Positions 24,644-32,582 of a stretch of DNA of 64,000 bases are shown piece after piece; position 1 is the first letter of the stretch, and the number at the start of each line of letters is the position of its first letter. A program made the position numbers and the translations under genes. The notes under the pieces were generated by a model, which worked only from the letters and a program-made list of their open reading frames with translations, was not told where the DNA came from and made no database searches. Source of the stretch: an uncultured Olsenella sp. (GTDB taxonomy: Bacteria; Actinomycetota; Coriobacteriia; Coriobacteriales; Atopobiaceae). The stretch covers positions 1 through 64,000 of the forward strand of contig CAKUIF010000004.1 of assembly GCA_934660915.1 (NCBI GenBank), read 5' to 3'.

Positions 24644-25492
24644 GTGGGCGACTTGTATGCGGGATGTCACCTGTCCACCTCGGACGGGTTTGAAGCCATG
24701 GGAAAAACCGCTCTTTCCATAGGCGCCACGACCTTCGCTTTCTTTACGAGAAACCCGCGAGGCGGCAACGCCAAGCCCATCGATCCCGACGACGTCGCCG
24801 CCTTGCGTTCCCTAATGGAGACGAATTGCTTCGGGAAGCTCGTCGCCCATGCGCCTTACACCATGAATCTCTGCTCCGCAAAGGCCGAGACGGTCGATTT
24901 TGCTCGCCGCGCCATGGCTGACGACCTCGAGCGCATGGAGTGTCTCCCTGGCAATTTCTACAACTTCCACCCCGGCAGCCATGTGAAGCAGGGCGTCGAC
25001 CGAGGCGTCGAGCTCATTGTCGAGGGGCTCAACGCGACGATGGAGCCTGGAATGCGCACCACGGTTCTTCTGGAGACCATGGCGGGCAAGGGGACCGAGG
25101 TGGGCAGGAGCTTTGAGGAGCTCGCTCGCATTATCGAGGGTGTGGACCACGACGAGTGCCTCGGAGTTTGTCTCGACACCTGCCATGTGTGGGATGCAGG
25201 CTACGATATCGCCTGTGACCTCGACGGCGTTCTCGACGAGTTCGACCGTGTAATCGGCCTCGATCGCCTCCGGGCGCTGCACCTTAACGACTCCAAGAAT
25301 CCGCGCGGGTCTCATAAAGACCGCCACGAGAAGATAGGCGAGGGACAGATTGGAAAAGCGGCGTTTGCCGCCGTCGTTACGAACACGCGCCTTATTGGCC
25401 TGCCGATGATTCTTGAGACACCGAACGACCTCATCGGATACTCGAAAGAGATCGCGATGCTGCGGGGGTTTGCCGAGGAGGGGGCGCGGTAA
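24644..25492 (+). CDS. nfo: Endonuclease IV (AP endonuclease)
   Basis: A 282-residue zinc enzyme cutting at abasic sites. Family motifs are GCHLSTSDG near the start, NFHPGSHVKQG, VLLETMAGKGTEVG, CLDTCHVWDAGYD, LHLNDSKNPRGSHKDRHEKIGEG and PMILETP. All expected metal ligands (His, Glu, Asp) are visible. The start is GTG 24644. The ABC-F gene downstream overlaps its stop by one base. Confidence 0.94.
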   Translation: MGDLYAGCHLSTSDGFEAMGKTALSIGATTFAFFTRNPRGGNAKPIDPDDVAALRSLMETNCFGKLVAHAPYTMNLCSAKAETVDFARRAMADDLERMECLPGNFYNFHPGSHVKQGVDRGVELIVEGLNATMEPGMRTTVLLETMAGKGTEVGRSFEELARIIEGVDHDECLGVCLDTCHVWDAGYDIACDLDGVLDEFDRVIGLDRLRALHLNDSKNPRGSHKDRHEKIGEGQIGKAAFAAVVTNTRLIGLPMILETPNDLIGYSKEIAMLRGFAEEGAR

Positions 25493-27297
25493 TGGGGATT
25501 CTCATCGGTCTCGAGCACGTTGCCCATGAGTGGCCGAACAAAAAAGTTCTCGACGATCTCACCATAGGTGTTCACGAAGGTGAGCGGATCGGCGTCGTGG
25601 GCCGTAACGGAGACGGTAAGTCGACAATGTTGGAGATCATCGGGCGACGCCTTGATCCGGATTCGGGCTCGGTCACGTACAGGGGCGGCGTCCATGTCGG
25701 CTGGCTCGGCCAGGCGGACAACCTTCGCGACGACGACACGGTTTGCCGTGCCGTCGTCGGAGATATCCCAGAGTACGTTTGGGCGAGCGATTCCCGCATC
25801 CGTCAGATCATCGATGAGCTTATCGGCGACCTTGATTGGGGAGGTCTTGTGGGCGAGCTCTCCGGCGGCCAGCGTCGCCGCTGCGACCTCGCGAGGCTTC
25901 TTGTGGGAACCTGGGACGTCATTCTCATGGACGAGCCTACGAACCATCTCGACATGCAGGCGATTCAGTGGCTTGCCGACCACTTGAAACGTCGTTGGCC
26001 TGCAGGGGAGGGGGCGCTTCTCGTCGTCACCCACGACCGTTGGTTCCTCGATGAGGTCTGTGAGCATATGTGGGAGGTGCACGACCGTGAGGTCACCCCG
26101 TTCGAGGGCGGTTACTCCGCGTATATCCAGCAGCGCTGCGAGCGCGACCGCCAGGCAGCCGTCATGGAGGAGCGGCGTCAGAACACGCTCCGCAAAGAGC
26201 TTAACTGGCTCGCGCACGGTGCGAAGGCGCGCACAAGCAAGCCGAAGTTCCGCATCGAGGCCGCCCGCGAGCTCATCGCGAACGACCCCCCGCTCAGAAA
26301 TCCGCTCGAGCTCAAACGCCTCGCAGTGAGCCGGCTTGGCAAGAAGGTCATAGCGATGAAGGGCGCGACTTTCTCTTACCCGGGCGAGCCGGCGCCTGTG
26401 ATCGACGACGTCGACTGGCTTATTGGGCCCGGAGACCGTTACGGCATTCTTGGGGCCAACGGCGCGGGCAAGTCGACGCTGCTCAAACTCATGACCGGAC
26501 GGCTGCAGCCGACACGAGGCACGGTTGGAATCGGCGCATCGGTTAAATTCGGCTGGATGTCTCAGCATCTCGACGCGCTCTCGGACAAAGAGGACTGGCG
26601 AATCCTCGAGATTCTCTCGCGCTACAAGCACAGCTATTTGGTCGGCGGGAAAATGCTCAGCCCCACCCAGCTCTGCGAGCAGCTCGGCTTCGAGCAGCGC
26701 GAGCTCCAGAGTTTCGTTCGCGATTTATCGGGAGGGCAGCGGCGACGCCTCGCGCTGCTCTGCGTGATCCTCGACGAGCCGAATGTCCTTGTCCTGGACG
26801 AGCCGGGCAACGACCTGGACACCGATATGCTCGCTGTGCTCGAGGACCTTCTTGACACCTGGCCGGGCACCCTGCTCGTGGTGAGCCACGACCGTTACTT
26901 GATGGAGCGCGTGACCGACGATCAATTCGCCCTTCTTGACGGCCACATCCGTCATGTTCCCGGCGGGGTGGATGATTACCTCCGGCTCGTGGAGGAATCC
27001 GACGCCTTGTCTAAGGGGTCTTCGGCTCAGCCATCCGCGGAAGCTGGCAAGAAGGACCAGCCCTCGGGGCTCTCCAACTCTGAGCGTCGCGAGCTCAAGA
27101 AACGCTACGATGCGGTCAGCAGGCGGCTCGAGAAGCTCGAAGGCGAGCCTGACCGCCTTCGCTCGGCGATGTCGAGCATCGACCCGTCGAACTACGCCGA
27201 GCTCATGGCTGCTCAGGCCAAGGTAGATGAATGCCTCGCCGATCGGGCCGCGCTTGAGGAGGAGTGGCTCGAGTTGGCCGAAAGGCTCGAGCTCTAG
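25492..27297 (+). CDS. Second ABC-F family ATPase (Uup-like)
   Basis: A 601-residue cytoplasmic protein with two ABC domains. Domain 1 has GRNGDGKST, with Asp where Ala or Ser is usual, then LSGGQRRRCDLAR and [10 protein letters not shown]. Domain 2 has [20 protein letters not shown] and VLDEPGNDLD, where the usual TNH is GND. The C-terminal 75 residues are a coiled coil (SERRELKKRYDAVSRRLEKLE), which suits the DNA- or ribosome-binding Uup group. It overlaps nfo. The altered motif residues are seen directly; their effect is unknown. Confidence 0.87.
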   Translation: MGILIGLEHVAHEWPNKKVLDDLTIGVHEGERIGVVGRNGDGKSTMLEIIGRRLDPDSGSVTYRGGVHVGWLGQADNLRDDDTVCRAVVGDIPEYVWASDSRIRQIIDELIGDLDWGGLVGELSGGQRRRCDLARLLVGTWDVILMDEPTNHLDMQAIQWLADHLKRRWPAGEGALLVVTHDRWFLDEVCEHMWEVHDREVTPFEGGYSAYIQQRCERDRQAAVMEERRQNTLRKELNWLAHGAKARTSKPKFRIEAARELIANDPPLRNPLELKRLAVSRLGKKVIAMKGATFSYPGEPAPVIDDVDWLIGPGDRYGILGANGAGKSTLLKLMTGRLQPTRGTVGIGASVKFGWMSQHLDALSDKEDWRILEILSRYKHSYLVGGKMLSPTQLCEQLGFEQRELQSFVRDLSGGQRRRLALLCVILDEPNVLVLDEPGNDLDTDMLAVLEDLLDTWPGTLLVVSHDRYLMERVTDDQFALLDGHIRHVPGGVDDYLRLVEESDALSKGSSAQPSAEAGKKDQPSGLSNSERRELKKRYDAVSRRLEKLEGEPDRLRSAMSSIDPSNYAELMAAQAKVDECLADRAALEEEWLELAERLEL

Positions 27298-27336
27298 ATT
27301 CTGTCTTGTGAATTTCGAAAATGCTGAATCAGTCCG

Positions 27337-27382
27337 GGTACCCCGGGGCGCATCGGTACACTCCGTTGTCTCCCGGGGTACC
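27337..27382. repeat. Intergenic inverted repeat upstream of the GlpA-like gene
   Basis: Exact 11-bp arms GGTACCCCGGG (27337-27347) and CCCGGGGTACC (27372-27382) are separated by 24 bases. Each arm contains GGTACC. It lies 40 bases after the ABC-F stop and 110 bases before the next start. It could be a weak terminator, since T-rich TTGTTTGT follows, or an operator. Confidence 0.5.
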
Positions 27383-27492
27383 TTGTTTGTGTCCAATTGC
27401 AGACCAATAGCTACCGCTCGTCGGCCCATGGCGTTCAACAAGCCGCTGGTGGGGAACTATATTTGGCAGCTGATCCCAAAGAGGGGAGAGGA

Positions 27493-28971
27493 ATGCCAGA
27501 CATCAGGTATGACGTTGTCGTCATCGGCGCAGGGGTAAGCGGGTGCTCCATCGCACGAGAGCTTTCGCGCCTGCAGGCCACGGTTTGCGTCATCGAACGC
27601 GAGGAAGACGTTTGCTGCGGGACCTCCAAGGCGAACTCGGCGATTGTGCACGCAGGGTTCGATGCGCAGACGGGGAGCCTCATGGCTCGGCTAAATGTGC
27701 AAGGCTCTCGACTGATGCCTTCTTTGTGCGAGGAGCTCGGCGTCGACTATAAGCCTATCGGCTCGCTTGTGGTTTGCACGTCCGAGGATGATCGTTCGGG
27801 GCTGCTGGCCCTTCTTTCCAGGGGCCTCGCCAATGGTGTCGAGGGACTGCGCGTCGTCGAGCGAGAAGAGCTTCTGGAGATGGAGCCGAACGTTTCGGAC
27901 GAGGCGGTTGCCGCCCTTTGGGCGCCCTCCGCCGGCATCGTGAACCCCTTCCAGCTTACCGTTGCGCTCGCCGAGAACGCAAACGTCAACGGTGTCGACT
28001 TCCGGTTCAACGAGAAGGTCCTGGGGCTTTCTCGGCATGAAGCTGGCGGTTGGAGGGTTCATACCGATAAGTGCGATATTCGCGCCCGGGTTGTCGTGAA
28101 TGCGGCGGGCGTGTACGCCGACGAGATTCATAATCTTGTGGCCGCCCCTGACGACCAGCTCGTCATTTCTCCTCGTCGTGGACAGTATTACGTTCTCGAT
28201 ACCGCTGTTGACGGCTATGTGCGCCACACGGTTTTCTCGCTTCCCACCAAACTCGGCAAGGGGGTTCTCGTTACCCCTACGACTGCAGGTAATATCCTGG
28301 TCGGGCCGACCGCCGAGGATATCGAGGACAAAGAAGGCGTCGACACGACCTTCGATGGCATCGGTGAGGTTCGCCGCAAGTGCTCGATCACGATGAAGGA
28401 CGTCCCCCTCAATCATTCAATCAGGACTTTTAGCGGACTTCGTGCACATCAGCCCGGCCACGACTTCGTAATTGGCGAAGTCGTTGGAGCGCCGGGGTTC
28501 GTCGATTGCGCCGCGATCGAGTCCCCCGGATTATCCGCTGCGCCCGCCGTTGGTCTTATGGTCGCTGATATTGTTCGTGGGCTTCTCGTGTTTCCCGAGT
28601 ACAAGACCTACTGGCAGGGAAGCCGCGACCGCATTCCCGACGTCGAGCACCTGAGCCCTGAGGAATGGGCCCGCCTTATCGAAAAGCGCCCCGATTACGG
28701 ACGCGTCGTCTGCAGGTGCCGCCACGTCACTGAAGGACAGATCGTCGACGCGATCCGAGCTCCGCTAGGCGCGCGCAGCCTTGATGCCGTCAAGCGCCGA
28801 ACAGAGGCCGGCATGGGGCGCTGCCAGTCGGGCTTCTGCTCGCCGAAGGTCATGGAAATCATCGCCCGTGAGGTGGATGGCCTTCAGATGGGTGACGTAA
28901 CAAAGATGGGCCCCGGATCGGAGCTATGCTTCGGCAGGACGCGCCCGGCGCACGAGGAGGACGGGCGATGA
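27493..28971 (+). CDS. GlpA-like FAD-dependent dehydrogenase with C-terminal [2Fe-2S] domain
   Basis: A 492-residue flavoprotein of the glycerol-3-phosphate dehydrogenase family. The FAD site is VVVIGAGVSGCSIAREL at residues 8-24. The DAO-type fold extends to about 380. A BFD-like [2Fe-2S] domain follows, with CRCRHVTEGQI (about 420) and GRCQSGFCSP (about 455). ATG 27493 follows GGGGAGAGG. It forms an overlapping trio with the next two genes, an arrangement usually annotated glpA-glpB-DUF1667. Glycerol-3-phosphate as substrate is likely but unproven. Confidence 0.85.
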   Translation: MPDIRYDVVVIGAGVSGCSIARELSRLQATVCVIEREEDVCCGTSKANSAIVHAGFDAQTGSLMARLNVQGSRLMPSLCEELGVDYKPIGSLVVCTSEDDRSGLLALLSRGLANGVEGLRVVEREELLEMEPNVSDEAVAALWAPSAGIVNPFQLTVALAENANVNGVDFRFNEKVLGLSRHEAGGWRVHTDKCDIRARVVVNAAGVYADEIHNLVAAPDDQLVISPRRGQYYVLDTAVDGYVRHTVFSLPTKLGKGVLVTPTTAGNILVGPTAEDIEDKEGVDTTFDGIGEVRRKCSITMKDVPLNHSIRTFSGLRAHQPGHDFVIGEVVGAPGFVDCAAIESPGLSAAPAVGLMVADIVRGLLVFPEYKTYWQGSRDRIPDVEHLSPEEWARLIEKRPDYGRVVCRCRHVTEGQIVDAIRAPLGARSLDAVKRRTEAGMGRCQSGFCSPKVMEIIAREVDGLQMGDVTKMGPGSELCFGRTRPAHEEDGR

Positions 28972-30245
28972 GCATTGATTCAAGATATGACGTTGTGGTT
29001 ATCGGCGGAGGGCCTGCCGGACTCGCTGCCGCCGCGTCCGCACGAACGGCGGGCGCAGGCTCTGTCCTTGTCATCGAACGCGATGACACGCTGGGCGGAA
29101 TTCTAAACCAGTGCATTCACAACGGATTCGGGCTTATTACTTTCAAAGAGGAGCTTACCGGCCCCGAGTACGCAGCACGCTATGAGGCGCTTGCGCGTGA
29201 ATCCGGGGTCGAGTTCAAGCTCGGAACCATGGTCATCGATATCTCCGGGGACCGGATAGTCACCTGCGTTTCCGAGCAATGTGGCTTGGAAACAATCGGT
29301 GCAGGTGCGGTGGTTCTTGCCATGGGTTGCCGTGAGCGGCCGGCGGGTGCGCTCGGTATACCGGGTTTTCGCCCGGCCGGCGTCTACACCGCGGGAACAG
29401 CTCAGCGACTTGTCAATATCGACGGGCTCATGCCTGGCCGCGAGGTCGTGATCCTAGGCTCCGGAGATATCGGTCTTATCATGGCGAGGCGCATGACGCT
29501 CGAAGGGGCGCATGTAGCCTGCGTAGCCGAACTCATGCCTTTTTCCGGCGGCCTTAAGCGCAACATCGTTCAATGCCTCGACGATTTCGGTATTCCTTTG
29601 CTGCTCAGTCATACCGTAACGCGCATCGAGGGCGAGAAGCGAGTCGAGTCCGTTACGCTCTCTGAGGTGGACGGTAAGGGCCGCCCGATCCCCGGAACCG
29701 AGGTGGCGTACCCTTGCGACACCCTGCTCCTCTCAGTGGGGCTTCTTCCCGAGAATGAGCTGTCACGGAGCGCCGGCGTAGAGCTCAGTCCTGTAACCAA
29801 GGGCGCCGTCGTCAATGAGTCGCTCGAGACGAGCGTCCCCGGCGTGTTCGCATGCGGCAATGTCCTTCACGTTCACGATTTGGTGGACTTTGTTACCCAG
29901 GAGGCCGCGGTCGCCGGCGCTCATGCCGCTGAGTTCGCAGGGGGCGGGCTCTCAAACAACGGGTGCGATATACCCGTGCTTGCAAAAGGGGGCGTTCGGT
30001 ACACGGTGCCGCAGGTCATCAATCCCATACGCATGCCCGAAAAGCTTACCGTGCGTTTTCGCGTGGCAGGTGTATTCGAGGACCGTTGGGTTAACGTTTG
30101 GGCGGATGGCACAAGGCTTGTGCATAGACGCCGCCCGATTCTTGTCCCCGGGGAGATGGAAGACGTCGTTCTCACGCGTGACGAACTTCTTGCCTGCGGG
30201 AATGTGGAGAGCATCGTCGTTTGCCTCGAGGAGGCGAGCAGCTAA
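28968..30245 (+). CDS. FAD/NAD(P)-dependent oxidoreductase, partner of the GlpA-like protein
   Basis: A 425-residue pyridine-nucleotide-disulfide-type flavoprotein. The FAD site is VVVIGGGPAGLAAA (residues 9-22), and the second dinucleotide site is VVILGSGDIGLIMARR (about 160). GVFACGNVLHVHDLVD closes the FAD domain. The C-terminal 80 residues form a small extra domain. ATG 28968 overlaps the upstream stop (ATGA), and the DUF1667 gene overlaps its end. The trio probably passes electrons from the substrate through FAD and Fe-S to NAD or quinone. Confidence 0.82.
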   Translation: MSIDSRYDVVVIGGGPAGLAAAASARTAGAGSVLVIERDDTLGGILNQCIHNGFGLITFKEELTGPEYAARYEALARESGVEFKLGTMVIDISGDRIVTCVSEQCGLETIGAGAVVLAMGCRERPAGALGIPGFRPAGVYTAGTAQRLVNIDGLMPGREVVILGSGDIGLIMARRMTLEGAHVACVAELMPFSGGLKRNIVQCLDDFGIPLLLSHTVTRIEGEKRVESVTLSEVDGKGRPIPGTEVAYPCDTLLLSVGLLPENELSRSAGVELSPVTKGAVVNESLETSVPGVFACGNVLHVHDLVDFVTQEAAVAGAHAAEFAGGGLSNNGCDIPVLAKGGVRYTVPQVINPIRMPEKLTVRFRVAGVFEDRWVNVWADGTRLVHRRRPILVPGEMEDVVLTRDELLACGNVESIVVCLEEASS

Positions 30246-30610
30246 TGGCTTATAAAGATGTCGTCCTTACCTGCATACGGTGTCCTCGAGGTTGCCAAAT
30301 CTGTGTTGGGCTTGAAGACGCCGATATAGTTTCAGTGGATGGGCATTCGTGCAAACGAGGTGAGATTTACGCTCGCTCAGAGGTGAGCAACCCCGTGCGC
30401 ACCGTGACCACGACGGTCCCCGTAGTTGTGGGGGCGGAAGAGCGCATGGTAAGCGTCAAGACCTCAAAAGATGTCCCCAAGGATAAGGTCATGGACGTCA
30501 TGCGGGCCGCTCAGTCTGTGGTCGCCCATGCTCCCGTTTGTATAGGCGACGTGATTGCCCAAAACATTGCGAATACCGGCGCCGACCTCATCGCAACCAA
30601 ATCCATCTGA
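30245..30610 (+). CDS. DUF1667 protein, Cys-rich partner
   Basis: A 121-residue DUF1667 protein. The N-terminus has four closely spaced Cys residues (TCIRCPRGCQICVG), then SCKRGEIYARSEVSNPVRTVTTTV, the family signature. A Cys appears again near VCIGDVIAQ. It overlaps the upstream stop by one base. Relatives accompany GlpA/GlpB-type flavoproteins and probably carry a metal or Fe-S cluster. The precise role is unknown. Confidence 0.83.
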   Translation: MAYKDVVLTCIRCPRGCQICVGLEDADIVSVDGHSCKRGEIYARSEVSNPVRTVTTTVPVVVGAEERMVSVKTSKDVPKDKVMDVMRAAQSVVAHAPVCIGDVIAQNIANTGADLIATKSI

Positions 30611-30613
30611 TGC

Positions 30614-30698
30614 TGGGACAAAAGGGACGGGGTATTTTGTCCCAACTTGTGGAGTCGCTCCACATATTGGGACAAAATACCCCGTCCCTTTTGTCCCA
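30614..30698. repeat. REPIN-like double palindrome (GGGACAAAA type)
   Basis: Two exact 32-bp inverted arms (30614-30645 and 30667-30698) flank a 21-base centre that itself pairs (TGTGGAG / CTCCACA). Each arm is also a hairpin, GGGACAAAA ... TTTTGTCCC. Such paired REP units are typically spread by REP-associated tyrosine transposases. No transposase lies in this window. Confidence 0.75.
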
Positions 30699-30733
30699 AA
30701 AAGCCGCCCATCGTCAGAGGGAAGATGGGCGGC
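30698..30733 (-). terminator. Terminator of the PTS EIIB gene
   Basis: Perfect 10-bp stem GCCGCCCATC / GATGGGCGGC with an 11-base loop. On - it is followed by TTTTT. The + side has only weak T enrichment. Confidence 0.75.
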
Positions 30734-30753
30734 GTTGATTGTCGCGAGGGTAT

Positions 30754-31074
30754 TTAGAGAAGCTTCTTGAAGGCGTCGGCGATATTCTGGACCTTCTCGG
30801 AGCCGAGGACCACGTGGACACCGTTGGCCTCGTCCTCGGGCTTAACGACGCCGATGGCGCCGGCAGACATGCAACCGGCATAGTCCACCTTAGAGACGTC
30901 TTTCAGCGTAAGGCGGAGTCTCGTCGCGCAATTGGTCGCGGACTCGACGTTGTCCTTTCCGCCGACTGCCTGAAGGATGTTGCCGGCGGTCGCAGCTGCC
31001 TGGACGGCTTCTTTGACGACGCTCTCATCGTCGGACTTGAATGCATCAGCGATGCGATCGAAAATACTTGCCAT
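30754..31074 (-). CDS. Orphan PTS EIIB component, glucose/sucrose type
   Basis: A 106-residue protein. The phosphorylatable Cys lies in ATNCATRLRLTLKDVSKVD (about residue 49), the hallmark of type-1 EIIB domains. The end AIGVVKPEDEANGVHVVLGSEKVQNIADAF is the rest of the domain. About 30 residues precede it (FDRIADAFKSDDESVVKEAVQ). No EIIC or EIIA gene is nearby, so it is a free-standing subunit that either serves a distant permease or acts in regulation. The ribosome site is GGAGG before ATG 31074. Confidence 0.82.
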   Translation of the reverse strand: MASIFDRIADAFKSDDESVVKEAVQAAATAGNILQAVGGKDNVESATNCATRLRLTLKDVSKVDYAGCMSAGAIGVVKPEDEANGVHVVLGSEKVQNIADAFKKLL

Positions 31075-31197
31075 AAAACTACCTCCGAGAACCTTGTGAC
31101 CTGTCCTCTTCCCAGTTTTGAATTATAGGGAGTAATCCGCATTACCCTTCCAAAAGAGAGTTTTTCTAATCTGTGGCCGGTCTTTCAAAATTCTCGC

Positions 31198-31226
31198 TTG
31201 CATTCTTGGGCGAATGCCTGTATATT
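31198..31226 (+). promoter_or_regulatory. Promoter of tRNA-Pro
   Basis: A -35 TTGCAT and a -10 TATATT with a 17-base spacer end 28 bases before the mature tRNA. Confidence 0.6.
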
Positions 31227-31254
31227 ATTTTCTCGCGCGCAGGCGCAAAGATTT

Positions 31255-31331
<77 letters not shown>

Positions 31332-31340
31332 GAAATTTCA

Positions 31341-31375
31341 CAGGTCAGAAGTTATATGCTTCTGGCCTGTATTGT
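31341..31375 (+). terminator. Terminator of tRNA-Pro
   Basis: CAGGTCAGAAG / CTTCTGGCCTG stem with one G-T pair and loop TTATATG, followed by TATTGTT. Confidence 0.75.
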
Positions 31376-31390
31376 TATCTGAAGGTTATT

Positions 31391-31714
31391 ATGTCTGATT
31401 CTTTCTTCATTCGCTGTTACTCGGTAGTCAGGCAAATTCCTGTTGGCAGAGTCGCATCATACGGCCAAATAGCGAGGCTTCTTGGGGAGCCGAGACGCGC
31501 TAGATACGTTGGCTTCGCCATGCATTCAAGCCCGGGCGTGGCCGGTGGCGTTCCATGCCATCGGGTTGTTTTCAAAGACGGAAGCCTGGCGCCTGGTTTT
31601 GCCTTCGGGGGACCTGATGCCCAACGCGCGCTTCTTGAGTCCGAAGGCGTGGGGTTCCTACCCGATGGCAGGGTCGATATGAAGCGGTTTGTTTGGGAGG
31701 CCGGCATAGACTAA
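31391..31714 (+). CDS. MGMT-family DNA-binding domain protein, possible alkyltransferase
   Basis: A 107-residue protein equal to the C-terminal DNA-binding domain of O6-alkylguanine-DNA methyltransferase. Motifs are IPVGRVASYGQIARL, RYVGFAMHSSP (recognition helix) and VPCHRVVFKDGSL. The Cys of PCHRV is kept, unlike alkyltransferase-like proteins, where it is Trp, but the usual N-terminal domain is missing. ATG 31391 follows GAAGG. It may be a minimal methyltransferase or a damage-binding protein. It overlaps the convergent downstream gene by four bases. Confidence 0.78.
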   Translation: MSDSFFIRCYSVVRQIPVGRVASYGQIARLLGEPRRARYVGFAMHSSPGVAGGVPCHRVVFKDGSLAPGFAFGGPDAQRALLESEGVGFLPDGRVDMKRFVWEAGID

Positions 31715-32487
31715 TACGAGACCTGGCAGGGAATTCCAATCCCCCTCACGCGCGCGGCGATACCATCCAGGATGTTGGCAGGAGCCTTTTGAAGCCCGGC
31801 TACGGGCGTCTCGCGGGCGATGGTGTATATGGTCGTCTCTTGGGGACGTATGCGATCGAGTGCCGAGAGCCACGGCTCCACATACTGGTCGGCGGTATTG
31901 TCCATGTCATGCCCGCTCCATTCGCCGCGCAGAAATATCGTCTGCACGATCACGTGGCCTTGGAACGAGGCGAAGGTTTCGATCTGCTTCTCTACGTCAT
32001 AGGCTCCAACGGGGCGATCAAGCAGCCGGATGTAGTCCGCATTGACGGTATCGAGCTTAAGGATATTGTCGTCCACGAGCATGAGCGCGTCGTGAACCCT
32101 GGCCTCATGTGCTTTTGTTCCGTTGGAAAGTACCGCGATCTTTGCATCAGGGGCGATTCGTTCTCTCAGCTCCACTGCCGACTGTATAGCCTCGGGGAAT
32201 TCTGGCGCCGCGGTCGGCTCGCCGTTTCCGGCAAACGTGATGACATCGGGGAGTGCACCCTCGTCCCTCATTTCCAAGAGCTTCTTTTCGAGCGCATCGG
32301 CTACGATCGCAGCGGAGTTGTAGCCGTCCGGGCACCTTCGCTCGGCATTTAGGCCGTTTTCGCAATAAAGACAGTCGAAAGTGCATATCTTTCCGGACGC
32401 AGGCATCATGTTAACGCCGAGGGATATTCCCAGGCGCCTGCTGTGCACGGGGCCGAAAATGGGCGAGTTGTTGAGAAACGTGGACAT
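31711..32487 (-). CDS. Radical SAM protein
   Basis: A 258-residue radical-SAM enzyme. The cluster motif is CTFDCLYCE (CxxxCxxC, about residues 34-41). FAGNGEPTAAPEFPE is the SAM-binding GGE-like region. The N-terminus (FGPVHSRRLGISLGVNM) and the C-terminal part (YDVEKQIETFASFQGHVIVQTIF) match the group of short, stand-alone radical-SAM proteins related to wyosine-type enzymes. The substrate is unknown. Confidence 0.8.
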   Translation of the reverse strand: MSTFLNNSPIFGPVHSRRLGISLGVNMMPASGKICTFDCLYCENGLNAERRCPDGYNSAAIVADALEKKLLEMRDEGALPDVITFAGNGEPTAAPEFPEAIQSAVELRERIAPDAKIAVLSNGTKAHEARVHDALMLVDDNILKLDTVNADYIRLLDRPVGAYDVEKQIETFASFQGHVIVQTIFLRGEWSGHDMDNTADQYVEPWLSALDRIRPQETTIYTIARETPVAGLQKAPANILDGIAARVRGIGIPCQVSY

Positions 32488-32582
32488 ATGTATCTCCCCT
32501 CTGTTTCAAAAAACAATAGCCCATATAACCGGCATGTAGAATGTGACGAGTAATATGCCTGCGTTTGTTTACCGGAGGTCTT

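Noticed and set aside
25312..26631. 439-codon - frame across nfo and the second ABC-F gene
   Set aside because: It is antisense to two clearly real genes and spans their junction.
30614..30698. CRISPR-like repeat
   Set aside because: There is only one inverted pair, with no direct repeat/spacer series and no cas genes in the window.
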